DNA of 64,000 bases from Gammaproteobacteria bacterium (GTDB lineage Bacteria > Pseudomonadota > Gammaproteobacteria > HK1): NCBI GenBank assembly GCA_009937425.1, contig JAACFO010000008.1, positions 1-64,000 of the forward strand, given 5' to 3'. Numbering within the stretch: position 1 is the stretch's first letter; each line of letters begins with the position of its first letter. Under the pieces are notes generated by a model. It was not told the origin of the DNA. It worked only from the letters and a program-made list of their open reading frames with translations, and did not search any database. A program made the position numbers and the translations under genes. Positions 1 through 8,689 of the stretch are shown piece by piece.

Positions 1-35
1 AAGGCAACACCGGTACCTCTTCCCTCCGCCTTGAC

Positions 36-1163
36 TTATAGGGACCGGCTGATGACCAGGCGTTGCACGTCGCTGGTGCCTTCGTAGATCTGGCACACGC
101 GCACGTCGCGATAAATTCGTTCGACGGGAAAGTCGGCGAGGTAGCCGTAACCGCCGTGTATCTGGATGGCATCGGAGCATACTTTCTCGGCCATCTCCGA
201 GGCGAACAGCTTGGCCATGGACGCTTCCTTGATACAGGGTCGACCGGTGTCCTTGCGTTGGGCCGCGCCGTGCACCAGGCCGCGGGCTGCTTCGATGCGG
301 GTCGCCATGTCGGCGAGCCGGAAGGCGACTGCCTGATGTTTCACAATCGGTGCGCCGAAGGCTTCCCGTTCGCGGGCATAGGCCAGCGCAAGCTCGTAGG
401 CCGCCCGTGCCATGCCGGTCGCCTGGGCAGCAATGCCGATGCGTCCGGATTCGAGATTCGCAAGCGCGATCTTATAGCCCTGGCCTTCATCGCCGAGCAT
501 CAGGTCCGGTGTCAGCTCCACATCCTCGAGCACGATCTGACAGGTATCGGAGCTGCGCTGGCCAAGCTTTTTCTCGACACTGGAAACGCGATAACCCCGA
601 GACTGCGTGGGCACCAGAAAGGCGCTGATGCCGTGCTTGCCGGCTTGGGTGTCGGTGACTGCGAATACCATCGCCACGTCGGCGATGGAGCCCGAGGTGA
701 CAAACTGCTTGGTGCCGTTGAGCACGAACTTGTTGCCGCGGCGCTCGGCTCGGGTGCGAAGATTCGCAGCGTCCGACCCCGCTTGCGGTTCGCTGAGACA
801 GAACGCGCCGATCATCTGCCCGCGAGCAAGCGGTTTTAAAAAACGTTCTTTTTGCGGGTCGGAGGCGAAGCTCTGGATCGCGGCACAGACCGGGGTATTG
901 TTGACGTTCATGATGGTGGAAACGCCACCGTCCCCGGCCGCGATTTCTTCCACCGCCAGGACTAAAGAGACGAAGTCCGCGCCGGCTCCTCCCCACTGCT
1001 CGGGCACCGTCATGCCGAGTAGACCCAGTGAGCCCATTTCCGCGATGACTTCTCGCGGTACATGTGCATCGCGATCCCACCGGGCCGCGTTGGGCGTCAG
1101 GCGCGTGGATGCGAAATCCCGCGCCATGTCGCGAACCATGCACTGCTCGTCGCTGAGGATCAC
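36..1163 (-). CDS. acyl-CoA dehydrogenase
   Basis: FAD-dependent acyl-CoA dehydrogenase of 375 residues, the normal length for short- or branched-chain members. It oxidises an acyl-CoA to the 2-enoyl-CoA and passes electrons to electron-transfer flavoprotein. Visible family features are the FAD/substrate motif AFCLSEPQAGSDAA near residue 120, the FVTSG stretch, the C-terminal signature IHGGYGYLADFPVERIYRD, and QIYEGTSDVQR, whose Glu is the usual catalytic base. Substrate chain length cannot be read from the sequence. It is the last visible gene on its strand, with a MocR regulator gene upstream and a strong hairpin between the two, so the two are probably transcribed separately. The rest of any downstream operon lies outside the window. 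Confidence 0.95.
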   Translation of the reverse strand: MILSDEQCMVRDMARDFASTRLTPNAARWDRDAHVPREVIAEMGSLGLLGMTVPEQWGGAGADFVSLVLAVEEIAAGDGGVSTIMNVNNTPVCAAIQSFASDPQKERFLKPLARGQMIGAFCLSEPQAGSDAANLRTRAERRGNKFVLNGTKQFVTSGSIADVAMVFAVTDTQAGKHGISAFLVPTQSRGYRVSSVEKKLGQRSSDTCQIVLEDVELTPDLMLGDEGQGYKIALANLESGRIGIAAQATGMARAAYELALAYAREREAFGAPIVKHQAVAFRLADMATRIEAARGLVHGAAQRKDTGRPCIKEASMAKLFASEMAEKVCSDAIQIHGGYGYLADFPVERIYRDVRVCQIYEGTSDVQRLVISRSL

Positions 1164-1262
1164 TGCTTCGGTTTCGGGTTCCAGCCGAATGTAATGTGGG
1201 CAACGGGTAGTGTGGCAGCGGCATGCAACCGGCGCCAGTCCCGTGGAAGCAGGGATCGGGTC

Positions 1263-1292
1263 GACAGGGCGGGTCCTTCGACCCGCCCTGTC
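1263..1292 (-). terminator. strong hairpin, probable terminator after mocR-like gene
   Basis: A perfect 13-bp stem (1263-1275 pairing with 1280-1292) closes a 4-nt loop, giving a very GC-rich hairpin ten bases beyond the MocR stop codon. No clear U-run follows on either strand, so intrinsic termination is likely but not certain. The hairpin could also act as a transcript-end stabiliser. Confidence 0.55.
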
Positions 1293-1301
1293 AGGGCCTT
1301 C

Positions 1302-2801
1302 CTAAACTGCCGCGCGCCGGGCTTCGGCGACGGGAATCAGGTGTCGGAGGACCTCGACACCTTCACGCATCTCGGCTTCCGGCGCTGCGGCGTAGCCGAG
1401 CAGCAGTCCCGGTTGCGGACATTCGCGTAGATAAAAAGTCGACAGCGCCGCAACGTTGATACCGGCTTCCTCGGCGCGCCGCGCGATCTCCCTGTCGTCG
1501 ATGGAGTGGGGTAGATAGGTGACGAGCTGCATGCCTGCGTCAACGGAACCGAGCTCCAGCACATGGCCCAGCTGCTCAACCAGCAATTTGCTGAAACGCT
1601 GTAGTCGATCCGCGTACAAGGCGCGCATGCGCCGCAGGTGTGAGGCGTAATGCCCCTCGGCGATAAAGTCGGCGGCCGCGGCCTGAATCGTGAGCGGCGC
1701 ATCCTGGCCCGTGTGACGCAGCGCGCGCCGGAACACCGGCACCAGGCCGCGGGGCACGACCAGGTAGGCAAGCCGCAAGGCCGGGAACATGGTCTTGGAA
1801 AATGTACCCACGTAGATGACACGCTCGGCGGTATCCAGACCCTGCAAGGCGGACAGGGGCCGGCCGCGATAGCGGTACTCGCTGTCATAGTCGTCCTCGA
1901 TCACCCACGAGTTTGCGCGCTGCGCCCACTCGAGCAATCGCAGCCGACGTTCCAGACTCATGGTCGTTCCCAGAGGGAATTGGTAGGACGGCGTTACATA
2001 GGCAAGTCGCGCCCGGGGTGCGGCGCGTTCACCGGCGCCCACGTCCAGACCATCATCGTCAACCGGTACCGGATGCAGGCGCGCGCCAGCTCCCAGCAGC
2101 GCTCCGCGAGCGCCCGGATAACCCGGTTCCTCCATCCAGACCGTGTCGCCCGGATCCAGCAGCATGCGCGCCACCAGGTCGAGGCCCGCCTGGGCGCCGC
2201 CAACGACGATCACCTGATCCGGCGAACAGTTGACGCCCCGGGCCGCGCCCAGGTAATCGGAGATGGCGCTGCGCAACGCCGGGAGCCCGCCGTTGTGGCC
2301 GTAGCCAAGCAGCTCCGGCGACGGTTTACGGCTGTGGCGGATCAGCAAGCGTGCCCAGGTGCTGAAGGGGAATTCGTCGAAGGCAGGTAAGCCCGGTTGG
2401 AAGGCCCGGCGCTTAGGGTCCGGAATGCTGCGCACGGTGCCGGCGAGAACCCTGCCGCGAGCCGACAGTGACAGCTCCGTAGGTCCCACTGTCGCGTTAT
2501 CGGTGGGTGCCGCGGCAATGTTCAACAGCATGTCGGGAGCGATGGAGGTAACGGTGGTACCGGAACCGACCCGCGCCTGAAGATAACCTTCGGCCACCAG
2601 CTGCTCGAAGGCCGCCATGACGGTGTTTCGTGCAACGCCCAAATCCGACGCCATCACCCGGGTTGACGGCAGGCGAGTGCCGGGTCGCAGTCGACCGGCG
2701 AGTATGGCCTGGCGCAGCGCGTCGAAGAGCTGACGATGAAGCGGCAAAGCACCCTCACGGTCGAGAGATACAGTACCCAGAATTACAGCTGGTGTAGACA
2801 T
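1302..2801 (-). CDS. MocR/PdxR-type GntR regulator with aminotransferase domain
   Basis: Transcription factor of 499 residues. It joins an N-terminal GntR winged helix (about residues 15-85, with PLHRQLFDALRQAILAGRL and LPSTRVMASDLGVARNTV) to a fold-type I aminotransferase domain (about 120-490). The aminotransferase part keeps the PLP-lysine motif VGTFSKTMFPALRLAY and the VIEDDYDSEYRY motif, so it should bind PLP or a PLP-amino acid adduct as effector. Family members control PLP synthesis, taurine, GABA or other amine pathways. No aminotransferase or pdx target gene is adjacent on the same strand, so the target is unknown. The leader upstream of 2801 holds the presumed promoter. Confidence 0.93.
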   Translation of the reverse strand: MSTPAVILGTVSLDREGALPLHRQLFDALRQAILAGRLRPGTRLPSTRVMASDLGVARNTVMAAFEQLVAEGYLQARVGSGTTVTSIAPDMLLNIAAAPTDNATVGPTELSLSARGRVLAGTVRSIPDPKRRAFQPGLPAFDEFPFSTWARLLIRHSRKPSPELLGYGHNGGLPALRSAISDYLGAARGVNCSPDQVIVVGGAQAGLDLVARMLLDPGDTVWMEEPGYPGARGALLGAGARLHPVPVDDDGLDVGAGERAAPRARLAYVTPSYQFPLGTTMSLERRLRLLEWAQRANSWVIEDDYDSEYRYRGRPLSALQGLDTAERVIYVGTFSKTMFPALRLAYLVVPRGLVPVFRRALRHTGQDAPLTIQAAAADFIAEGHYASHLRRMRALYADRLQRFSKLLVEQLGHVLELGSVDAGMQLVTYLPHSIDDREIARRAEEAGINVAALSTFYLRECPQPGLLLGYAAAPEAEMREGVEVLRHLIPVAEARRAAV

Positions 2802-3496
2802 GACAATACGATCCTCTAATTAATCCATTCGCCCAACAACAAAGCGACAGTTCATGCAGCGACAGGAGTTGCACGGCGCCATCAGACTACGTCCCCTCCC
2901 CCTCGCCTCGAGGGGGAGGGACAGGGTGGGGGTGTAGACAAGGAGCGCCGAAGCGAAGGCGACCACACGACGCACTTCAGCGTACGTCCCAGACAAGAAG
3001 CGCTAAGGCGAAGTCGATTGCCCGAGGGATCCCCCCACACGTCCAGAATAGGTCGGAGCGAATGGACATCGAGGGCATTGGCTGCCACCGAATCTATGGC
3101 CCGCGAACCATCCACTCCGACCCTGAAAACGTTGAATTTGATCCCTGTCCTCCTCGCTGCGCTGCTCATCACCCGGCAGTCGCCCGACGTCGTTGCGCCG
3201 GTTTGCAAAAGAGCAAAGCAATGGCCGTGCCAGCTTTTCCCAAGCTCAATTAAAACAATGCCTTGAGAAAGTGGCCGCGCTGATCAGGCAGGTCGAGGGC
3301 ACCTGGACGGGCCGGTTTTCGGGAAGAGTGTTTGCTGTGGGCGACGAATTCGCCCCAAATTGGCCCTATCCCGACCCCCTGGGCGTCGCTAATCGCCGAC
3401 ACCAAAGGGCCGATTTTGGCAAGTTACTGATCGGTAGAGTGATCCAATGTCGCCGAAATGCGACAGATTTCCGGTGGCCGGCCGCCAGGTGCCGAT
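2802..3496. other. 695-bp intergenic region
   Basis: Non-coding stretch between the start of the MocR gene and the end of glrR. It contains the 77-bp palindromic repeat at 2881-2957. A 27-bp motif at 2936-2962 recurs at 2991-3017 (22 of 27 bases identical, 55-bp period). The short open frames here have no recognisable protein features or ribosome-binding sites, and I treat them as spurious. From about 3020 to 3496 I see nothing I can name. Confidence 0.6.
2881..2957 (-). repeat. 77-bp palindromic intergenic repeat, copy 1
   Basis: The reverse complement of this stretch matches 6987-7063 with only about three differences over 77 bases. The core is a C-rich/G-rich palindrome able to form a long hairpin around a short AGG loop. 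The two copies are in opposite orientation and bracket the glrR-qseG-glrK operon. Confidence 0.85.
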
Positions 3497-4828
3497 TCAG
3501 GCTTTGAAGTCCGCCGCGTCCAGCCGGTGCTTCGACAACAGGCGATAGAAGTCCGTGCGATTGCGTTTTGCCATGCGCGCCGCCTTGCTGACATTACCCT
3601 GGCTCAGCCGCATGAGCTCGATGAGATAGCTGCGCGTAAACTCCTCCCGGGCCTCGGCGAATGGCCGCAATGCCGCCGATTGATCGCCAAGCGCGCGCTT
3701 GACCTGGCGCACGCTGATGACCGGTGACGACGCCAGTGCGGCAGTCTTCTCCACCAGGTTGAACAATTGGCGGACGTTGCCCGGCCATTCGGCGGAAATG
3801 AGCAGCTCCATGGCGCCGGGGGAGAAGCGCTTGGCGGATCCGGAATCTCTTGCCAGCTCCTCCAGCTTGTGGGTAACCAGCAGCGGAATATCCTCGCGGC
3901 GCTCGGTCAGCGTCGGCATTTGTAGCTCGAGTACGTTCAACCGATAGTAGAGATCCTCGCGGAAGCTGCCGTCGCGCATGGCCGTGTCGAGATCGTGATT
4001 GGTCGCCGAAAGGACCCGCGTGTCGATGGGTAGTGCGCTGTTGCTGCCCACCGGGCGCACCCGACGTTCCTGTAGCACACGCAGCAGTTTCGCCTGCAGG
4101 CTCAACGGCATGTCGCCGATCTCATCGAGAAACAGGGTTCCGCCGCTGGCGTGCTCAAACAATCCCGTGCGCTCGCGCAGCGCACCGGTAAATGCACCCT
4201 TGGCGTGACCGAAGAGTTCCGACTCCAGAAGCGCTTCTGGAATTGCGGCGCAGTTGACCGCCACGAATTCCCCGGTACGTTCGCTGGCGCGGTGAATAGC
4301 CCTTGCCAGGAGTTCCTTTCCGGTGCCGCTGGCGCCCGAGATGAGAACGCTGGATTCGGTTTTTGCCAGCCGCCGCGCCTGATTCAACAACTCGTCCATG
4401 CTGGCGCTGCGGCTCACGATTGCCTCCCGCCAACTGCGATCGCTTTTTCGACTGCCGCTTAATTGCAAAGCGCGCTGGACATGGTCGAGAAGGCTCGTCT
4501 TGTCCACCGGCTTGGTGAGAAAAGCGACGGCGCCTTCCTGGGTGGCGCTGACTGCCTCGGGAATTGTTCCGTGGGCAGTTAGAATCAACACAGGTAGCCC
4601 CGTGCATCGGCGATTGAGCTCGTCGAGAAGTTGCATGCCGTCCATGCGGTCCATGCGCAAGTCCGTGATTACCAGATCCGGGCGGTTAGTTTCCACTGCT
4701 TCCAGCGCAACCTCACCGCTTTGCACGGCGCGCACCTCGTAGCCCGCGGCGTTGAGACGAATGCTCAACAACCGAAGCAGCCCGGGATCATCGTCTACCA
4801 GAAGAATGTCACCACCTGTTGCCGCCAT
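3497..4828 (-). CDS. glrR: sigma-54-dependent response regulator GlrR (QseF-like)
   Basis: NtrC-family response regulator of 443 residues. The receiver domain (about 1-120) has the acidic pocket DDD at 12-14 and phospho-acceptor Asp56. The AAA+ domain (about 135-370) has Walker A GASGTGK at 165-171 and the sigma-54-contacting loop GAFTGA at 211-216, followed by the Walker B stretch TLFLDEIGDM. The C-terminal Fis-type helix-turn-helix (about 400-440) ends in KRNRTDFYRLLSKH. It should activate sigma-54 promoters when phosphorylated by GlrK. Its ATG overlaps the qseG stop by one base (TAATG), so the genes are probably translationally coupled. The assignment to GlrR/QseF rather than another NtrC paralogue rests on the conserved kinase-lipoprotein-regulator gene order. 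Confidence 0.93.
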   Translation of the reverse strand: MAATGGDILLVDDDPGLLRLLSIRLNAAGYEVRAVQSGEVALEAVETNRPDLVITDLRMDRMDGMQLLDELNRRCTGLPVLILTAHGTIPEAVSATQEGAVAFLTKPVDKTSLLDHVQRALQLSGSRKSDRSWREAIVSRSASMDELLNQARRLAKTESSVLISGASGTGKELLARAIHRASERTGEFVAVNCAAIPEALLESELFGHAKGAFTGALRERTGLFEHASGGTLFLDEIGDMPLSLQAKLLRVLQERRVRPVGSNSALPIDTRVLSATNHDLDTAMRDGSFREDLYYRLNVLELQMPTLTERREDIPLLVTHKLEELARDSGSAKRFSPGAMELLISAEWPGNVRQLFNLVEKTAALASSPVISVRQVKRALGDQSAALRPFAEAREEFTRSYLIELMRLSQGNVSKAARMAKRNRTDFYRLLSKHRLDAADFKA

Positions 4829-5517
4829 TATGGAAAAGTCTCCTTGCCTGTCGGTCCGATATTGCGTTCTATGTTCATGACTGCCTGCAGCTTGGCGTTG
4901 GCTTCCGCGAGCTCGGCTTCAATGCGCCGCACCCGTGTCAGCGCCTCGGTACGATCCCGGCTCGCGGTTTGGTTTGCCTGATGAGCCTTGGCAAGTTGTG
5001 AGCGCAGGGAGCGCAATTCGTCGTACAGGGCAACGCGGCGATCGATGTCGTTGACCTGCAGCTGGATAAATTTGCGAACCAGCGCCGGCGGCGGATCGGG
5101 GTTATGCATGGCGTCATTGAGTAGTTTGCGTGCATCGGTGAGCATGTTCCTGGTAACGCCAGGTTCCGTGGATTTTCTGTCCGCGCGGCTCATGACCAGT
5201 GCCAGGCGCAGGTGCCGTTCCCGTGTGGGATCCTCCTGAAATGCCTGCAATGTGTGCTGGAAGATCGTGTGCCAACCTTGCTCGTTGGTGTTGTCGAGCC
5301 CATCCAGGAAGTTCAGATAGTCGGCTACTTCCCGGCGTGCCGCATCCGAGCGGGCCTCGCGGGCGGCATTCGGGCCGGGTTGCGAAGATGCCGTGTCGTC
5401 TGATTGCTGGAACATCGTGTCACAACCGCCCGCCGCCACCAATACCAGCAGCAGCGATAGCGAAGCCCACAGGACTCGCCCCGGCAATAATCGACGCCTA
5501 TGCGGCTTGGGGTTCAT
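4828..5517 (-). CDS. qseG: QseG-like lipoprotein of the GlrK/GlrR system
   Basis: Lipoprotein of 229 residues with a basic N-terminus, a hydrophobic segment and lipobox AAGGC (Cys32). The mature part is mostly helical and charged, with a long coiled-coil-like C-terminal half (about 140-220). Position identifies it: in enterobacteria the QseG/YfhG lipoprotein is encoded between the GlrK sensor and GlrR regulator and is known to interact with the kinase. Sequence conservation in this family is low, so the call leans on gene order. The start codon at 5517 lies 20 bases inside the end of the kinase gene. Confidence 0.8.
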   Translation of the reverse strand: MNPKPHRRRLLPGRVLWASLSLLLVLVAAGGCDTMFQQSDDTASSQPGPNAAREARSDAARREVADYLNFLDGLDNTNEQGWHTIFQHTLQAFQEDPTRERHLRLALVMSRADRKSTEPGVTRNMLTDARKLLNDAMHNPDPPPALVRKFIQLQVNDIDRRVALYDELRSLRSQLAKAHQANQTASRDRTEALTRVRRIEAELAEANAKLQAVMNIERNIGPTGKETFP

Positions 5518-6943
5518 AGGTCACCGGTATTGTGATTCGGAAATGTGCGCCCCCGGTGGGTCGAATGCGCACGCCGATTTTTCCGCCGTGGGCTTCTACG
5601 CATTCGTGGACCACGGAAAGACCTATGCCCGTGCCGCGCACGTGCCGTCCCGTGGGCATTTTTCCCTGAAAAAAAGGCTCAAAAATGCGCTCGCGTTCGT
5701 CCTCCGGAATACCCGGACCTTCGTCCAGTATGTCGAGCACGACTTTTTCCGCCCGGCGCGCGACGCGAATGCCGATTCTGCCGCCAATCGGGGAGTACTT
5801 GACGGCATTGGAGAGGAGATTGTCGATGGCCATTCTCACCTTGTCCCGATCCGCGAGCAGGGTAACCGGCTTGAGACTCGTGCGTACTTTGAGCTTTTTT
5901 GTTACGACTTCCATGCGATGATTGTCGACAACGGTGTCGATAACGTTTGCGATCTCGAACTCGCCAACCGTCAATTCCCCCTTGCTTTGTTGCCAGGTGC
6001 TGAAACTGAGCAGGTTCTCTATACGCTGTTCCAGTTCCATCCCGCTTTCGCGGAGGATCTCGACGACCTCGGATTGTGTAGCGCTCAACTCCCCCACGGT
6101 TCCGTCGGATAACAACTCAGTACCTTCGCGTATGCTGGCAAGCGGTGTCTTCAATTCGTGCGACATTTGCCGCAGGAAGACGTTCTTCTCCTGCTCGAGT
6201 TCCATCAGTCGGCGGCGTAACCAATCCAGCTCTTCGCCGAGTGCAATCAATTCCGCCGGGCCGCTGACTGATACCGGTGTCGTGAAAGAACCGTCGCCGA
6301 GAAGATGAATGGCTCGACCCATCTGCCGGATGGGCCGCGCGATCAGAATGGTGAACAGAATCGCCAGCAGCACCGCGACCGGAACCAGCGCGGCGGATTG
6401 CCAGAACAGCGAACTGCGAGCATCGCTCGCCGTTATCTGCAGGGACGCCACCTGCTCGTCGATGGAGCGGATATTCTCGGTGCTGAGTGCCTGCACCATG
6501 TCACCGACGCGCGCGAATCCATCGATGTCGATAGGGGCGTCATCGGATCCGGGCACATAGCCAGCCACGCTGTCGCGCAGTTCGACGACTGCCGCGCGCA
6601 TGGCGGTGAGCCGCTCCATCATCGTGCCGTTGCTGTCCAACACCTCCAGCGTGCCCAGCGCCGCCAGAAACCCATTGTTCTTTTCCTCGTACAGTTGCAA
6701 AAGAGGCGTCTCGGCGAGAACTTCGTACTGGCGGGCGTAACGCTCCATGTCCGTGAGCAACTCGACCAACTGCTCGCTCTCGCGGGTCACCTGTACCGCG
6801 TGCAGCACCAGAGTCTCGCTGTGCAGCGCAAGCTGCTCAACATGATTGGCGCCGCGATAAACACCCCAGATGAGGGGCAGCGCCACCAGGGTGAAACCTG
6901 CGAGGATCAGTCCGAGGACCGATTTAGGACGGGCCAGGTGCAT
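5498..6943 (-). CDS. glrK: sensor histidine kinase GlrK (QseE-like)
   Basis: Membrane histidine kinase of 481 residues and first gene of the three-gene operon. One transmembrane segment lies near residues 10-30. A periplasmic helical sensor region of about 150 residues is followed by a second membrane segment (about 180-205) and a HAMP linker. The dimerisation/phosphoacceptor motif is SHELKTPLASIREG with His262. The HATPase domain follows, with N-box DNLLSNAVKYSP, DEGPGIPEDER and GTGIGLSVVHECVEAHGG. It should phosphorylate GlrR. In enterobacteria this pair controls envelope and amino-sugar genes. The ligand here is unknown. Confidence 0.93.
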   Translation of the reverse strand: MHLARPKSVLGLILAGFTLVALPLIWGVYRGANHVEQLALHSETLVLHAVQVTRESEQLVELLTDMERYARQYEVLAETPLLQLYEEKNNGFLAALGTLEVLDSNGTMMERLTAMRAAVVELRDSVAGYVPGSDDAPIDIDGFARVGDMVQALSTENIRSIDEQVASLQITASDARSSLFWQSAALVPVAVLLAILFTILIARPIRQMGRAIHLLGDGSFTTPVSVSGPAELIALGEELDWLRRRLMELEQEKNVFLRQMSHELKTPLASIREGTELLSDGTVGELSATQSEVVEILRESGMELEQRIENLLSFSTWQQSKGELTVGEFEIANVIDTVVDNHRMEVVTKKLKVRTSLKPVTLLADRDKVRMAIDNLLSNAVKYSPIGGRIGIRVARRAEKVVLDILDEGPGIPEDERERIFEPFFQGKMPTGRHVRGTGIGLSVVHECVEAHGGKIGVRIRPTGGAHFRITIPVTYEPQAA

Positions 6944-6986
6944 GCCAGTGCCTTAAGGTTTTGTGTAAATGTGAAGCATAGGTAGA

Positions 6987-7063
6987 TTCGCTTTGGCGCT
7001 CCTTGTCTACACCCCCACCCTGTCCCTCCCCCTCGAGGCGAGGGGGAGGGGACCTAGACTGAT
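6987..7063 (+). repeat. 77-bp palindromic intergenic repeat, copy 2
   Basis: Inverted counterpart of 2881-2957, with about 74 of 77 positions identical. The hairpin core is at about 7019-7052. It lies 43 bp upstream of the glrK start codon, so it may affect transcription into or out of the operon. Confidence 0.85.
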
Positions 7064-7310
7064 ACGCTTGTGCATCAAACCTGTGCCCGGGTGGCAATGG
7101 CGCGCGGCAGGGGTCCCTCAGGGGATCCGCACGGCGACGGAAACCCGCGACCACAGGTTTGCGGCGCCGGATACCGGGTCAATAGCCCCGGCAGGATGGC
7201 GCTTTTTCTGGTCAAGTCAGCGGCTCCGCAACGCACTTACTTGTCGGGACCTAGGATTAGGCGCAATCATTACCGAGTCAAGCACCTGTATCGCACTTTT
7301 AAGGAATCAT

Positions 7311-7351
7311 CTTCTCCCTCTCCCGCTGGCGGGAGAGGGCCGGGGTGAGGG
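7311..7351. repeat. REP-like palindrome of the CTCTCCCGC/GCGGGAGAG class
   Basis: A short palindrome with arms CTCTCCCGC and GCGGGAGAG around a two-base TG loop, flanked by pyrimidine- and purine-rich tails. Similar intergenic palindromes are widespread in proteobacterial genomes. It lies 34 bp before the aminotransferase start codon and could affect mRNA folding or stability. Confidence 0.6.
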
Positions 7352-7384
7352 AAAAAGCCCCAAACCAGGAGGAAAAACCGGCAA

Positions 7385-8680
7385 ATGCATCTCGAGGCAT
7401 ACAGCAAGAGCGACCTGCTGGCATGGTCCAGGGAGCTCGAGGAACACTATCGCGGCTTTCAGGCGAGCGGTCTCGACCTGGATCTTACCCGCGGCAAACC
7501 AAGCATCGCGCAACTCCAGCTGTCCGCGGCTCTCGATGGGATCCTCGACGGCGACTATTGTCTTGCCGATGGCAGCGATGCCCGCGGCTACGGCGGGCTG
7601 GACGGTATTCCCGAAGCTCGGGTCCTGGCGGCCCAGTGGCTGGGTCTCACGGAGGCGCAAGTGCTCGTCGCCGGCAACAGCAGTCTCACGCTCATGTATT
7701 TGTTCATGCTGTCCGCCCACGTGCTGGGTTTGCAGGGCGCCGAATCCCCTTGGTGCCGGCAATCCGGTGGCGCCAGGTTTCTGTGTCCCGTGCCGGGCTA
7801 CGACCGGCATTTCGCCATCTGCGAGGAACTGGGGATCGAAATGCTGCCGGTGCCCATGAACGCCGATGGCCCGGACATGGACGTCGTCGAGTCCCTGGTA
7901 ACGGCCGATCCCTCGATCAAGGGGATCTGGTGCGTGCCCAAGTTCTCGAACCCCACCGGCGTCGTCTACTCCGACCAGGTGGTGCGGCGGCTGGCGGAGT
8001 TACCCGGCAGGGCCGGTGACGGTTTCTTCATTTTCTGGGACAACGCCTACCGGGTGCACGAGTTCGACACGACGCCGGTGCCGCTGCTCAATATCATGGA
8101 CGAATGCCGCCGTCGGGGCAGTCAGGGCCGGGTGGTCATCTTCGGCTCCACTTCCAAGGTCACATTCGCCGGTGCCGGGCTCGCCTTCATGGGCGCCAGT
8201 GTCGATACTCTGAATGCCTTCCGCCGGCACTTGTCGGTATTGACCATCGGGCCGGACAAGGTCAATCAACTTCGACATCTGCGTTTTCTTCCCGACATGG
8301 CGGCGGTGCGGGATCTCATGGTGCGCCATGCGGCAATCTTGCGGCCAAAATTCCAATGCGTGCAGCAACGACTGCGCGAGGGCCTGGGCAATCACGGCAT
8401 GGGCACATGGACGGATCCCGCCGGCGGCTACTTCGTGTCCTTCGATGCATTACCGGGGCTTGCCGCACGCATCATCGAGCGGGCGGCGGCGGCAGGTGTC
8501 AAGCTGACGCCGGCCGGTGCGGCCTTTCCCTATGGCCGTGACCCGGAAGACCGCAACATCCGCCTGGCGCCGAGTTATCCATCCGTCGACGATGTGGACC
8601 GGGCGATGCAGGTATTCGTCACCTGTGTGCAGCTGTGCAGTGTCGAAAAACGCCTGGGCGAGCTCGGCGCCGATGGTTGA
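7385..8680 (+). CDS. class Ic aspartate aminotransferase (Corynebacterium AspT type)
   Basis: PLP enzyme of 431 residues interconverting aspartate and 2-oxoglutarate with oxaloacetate and glutamate. It is not the common AspC type. Markers of the class Ic subgroup are all present: LDLTRGKPS near residue 32, DARGYGGLDGIPEAR, FLCPVPGYDRHF, KGIWCVPKFSNPTG, the PLP-lysine segment FGSTSKVTFAGAGLAF, IGPDKVNQLRH, and the C-terminal FPYGRDPEDRNIRLAPSYP. Length fits the family. An AGGAGG ribosome-binding site precedes the ATG. The next gene starts 9 bp after the stop, so the two probably form an operon. Confidence 0.9.
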   Translation: MHLEAYSKSDLLAWSRELEEHYRGFQASGLDLDLTRGKPSIAQLQLSAALDGILDGDYCLADGSDARGYGGLDGIPEARVLAAQWLGLTEAQVLVAGNSSLTLMYLFMLSAHVLGLQGAESPWCRQSGGARFLCPVPGYDRHFAICEELGIEMLPVPMNADGPDMDVVESLVTADPSIKGIWCVPKFSNPTGVVYSDQVVRRLAELPGRAGDGFFIFWDNAYRVHEFDTTPVPLLNIMDECRRRGSQGRVVIFGSTSKVTFAGAGLAFMGASVDTLNAFRRHLSVLTIGPDKVNQLRHLRFLPDMAAVRDLMVRHAAILRPKFQCVQQRLREGLGNHGMGTWTDPAGGYFVSFDALPGLAARIIERAAAAGVKLTPAGAAFPYGRDPEDRNIRLAPSYPSVDDVDRAMQVFVTCVQLCSVEKRLGELGADG

Positions 8681-8689
8681 CGAACAACA

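Larger units (their letters stand above)
6944..7384. other. 441-bp divergent intergenic region
   Basis: Between the divergent glrK and aspartate aminotransferase genes. It carries two different palindromic repeats, at 6987-7063 and 7311-7351. I looked for a sigma-54 promoter (GG and GC spaced 10 bases apart) that GlrR might use and found none I would defend. The aminotransferase has a good ribosome-binding site, AGGAGG, at about 7369-7374. Confidence 0.6.

Noticed and set aside
3018-3266. Possible 82-residue gene upstream of nothing on the + strand
   Set aside because: No ribosome-binding site, no recognisable domain and an ordinary random-frame composition.
6944-7384. GlmY-like small RNA or sigma-54 promoter next to glrK
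   Set aside because: No GG-N10-GC element and no GlmY-like sequence could be found; the region is mostly palindromic repeats.
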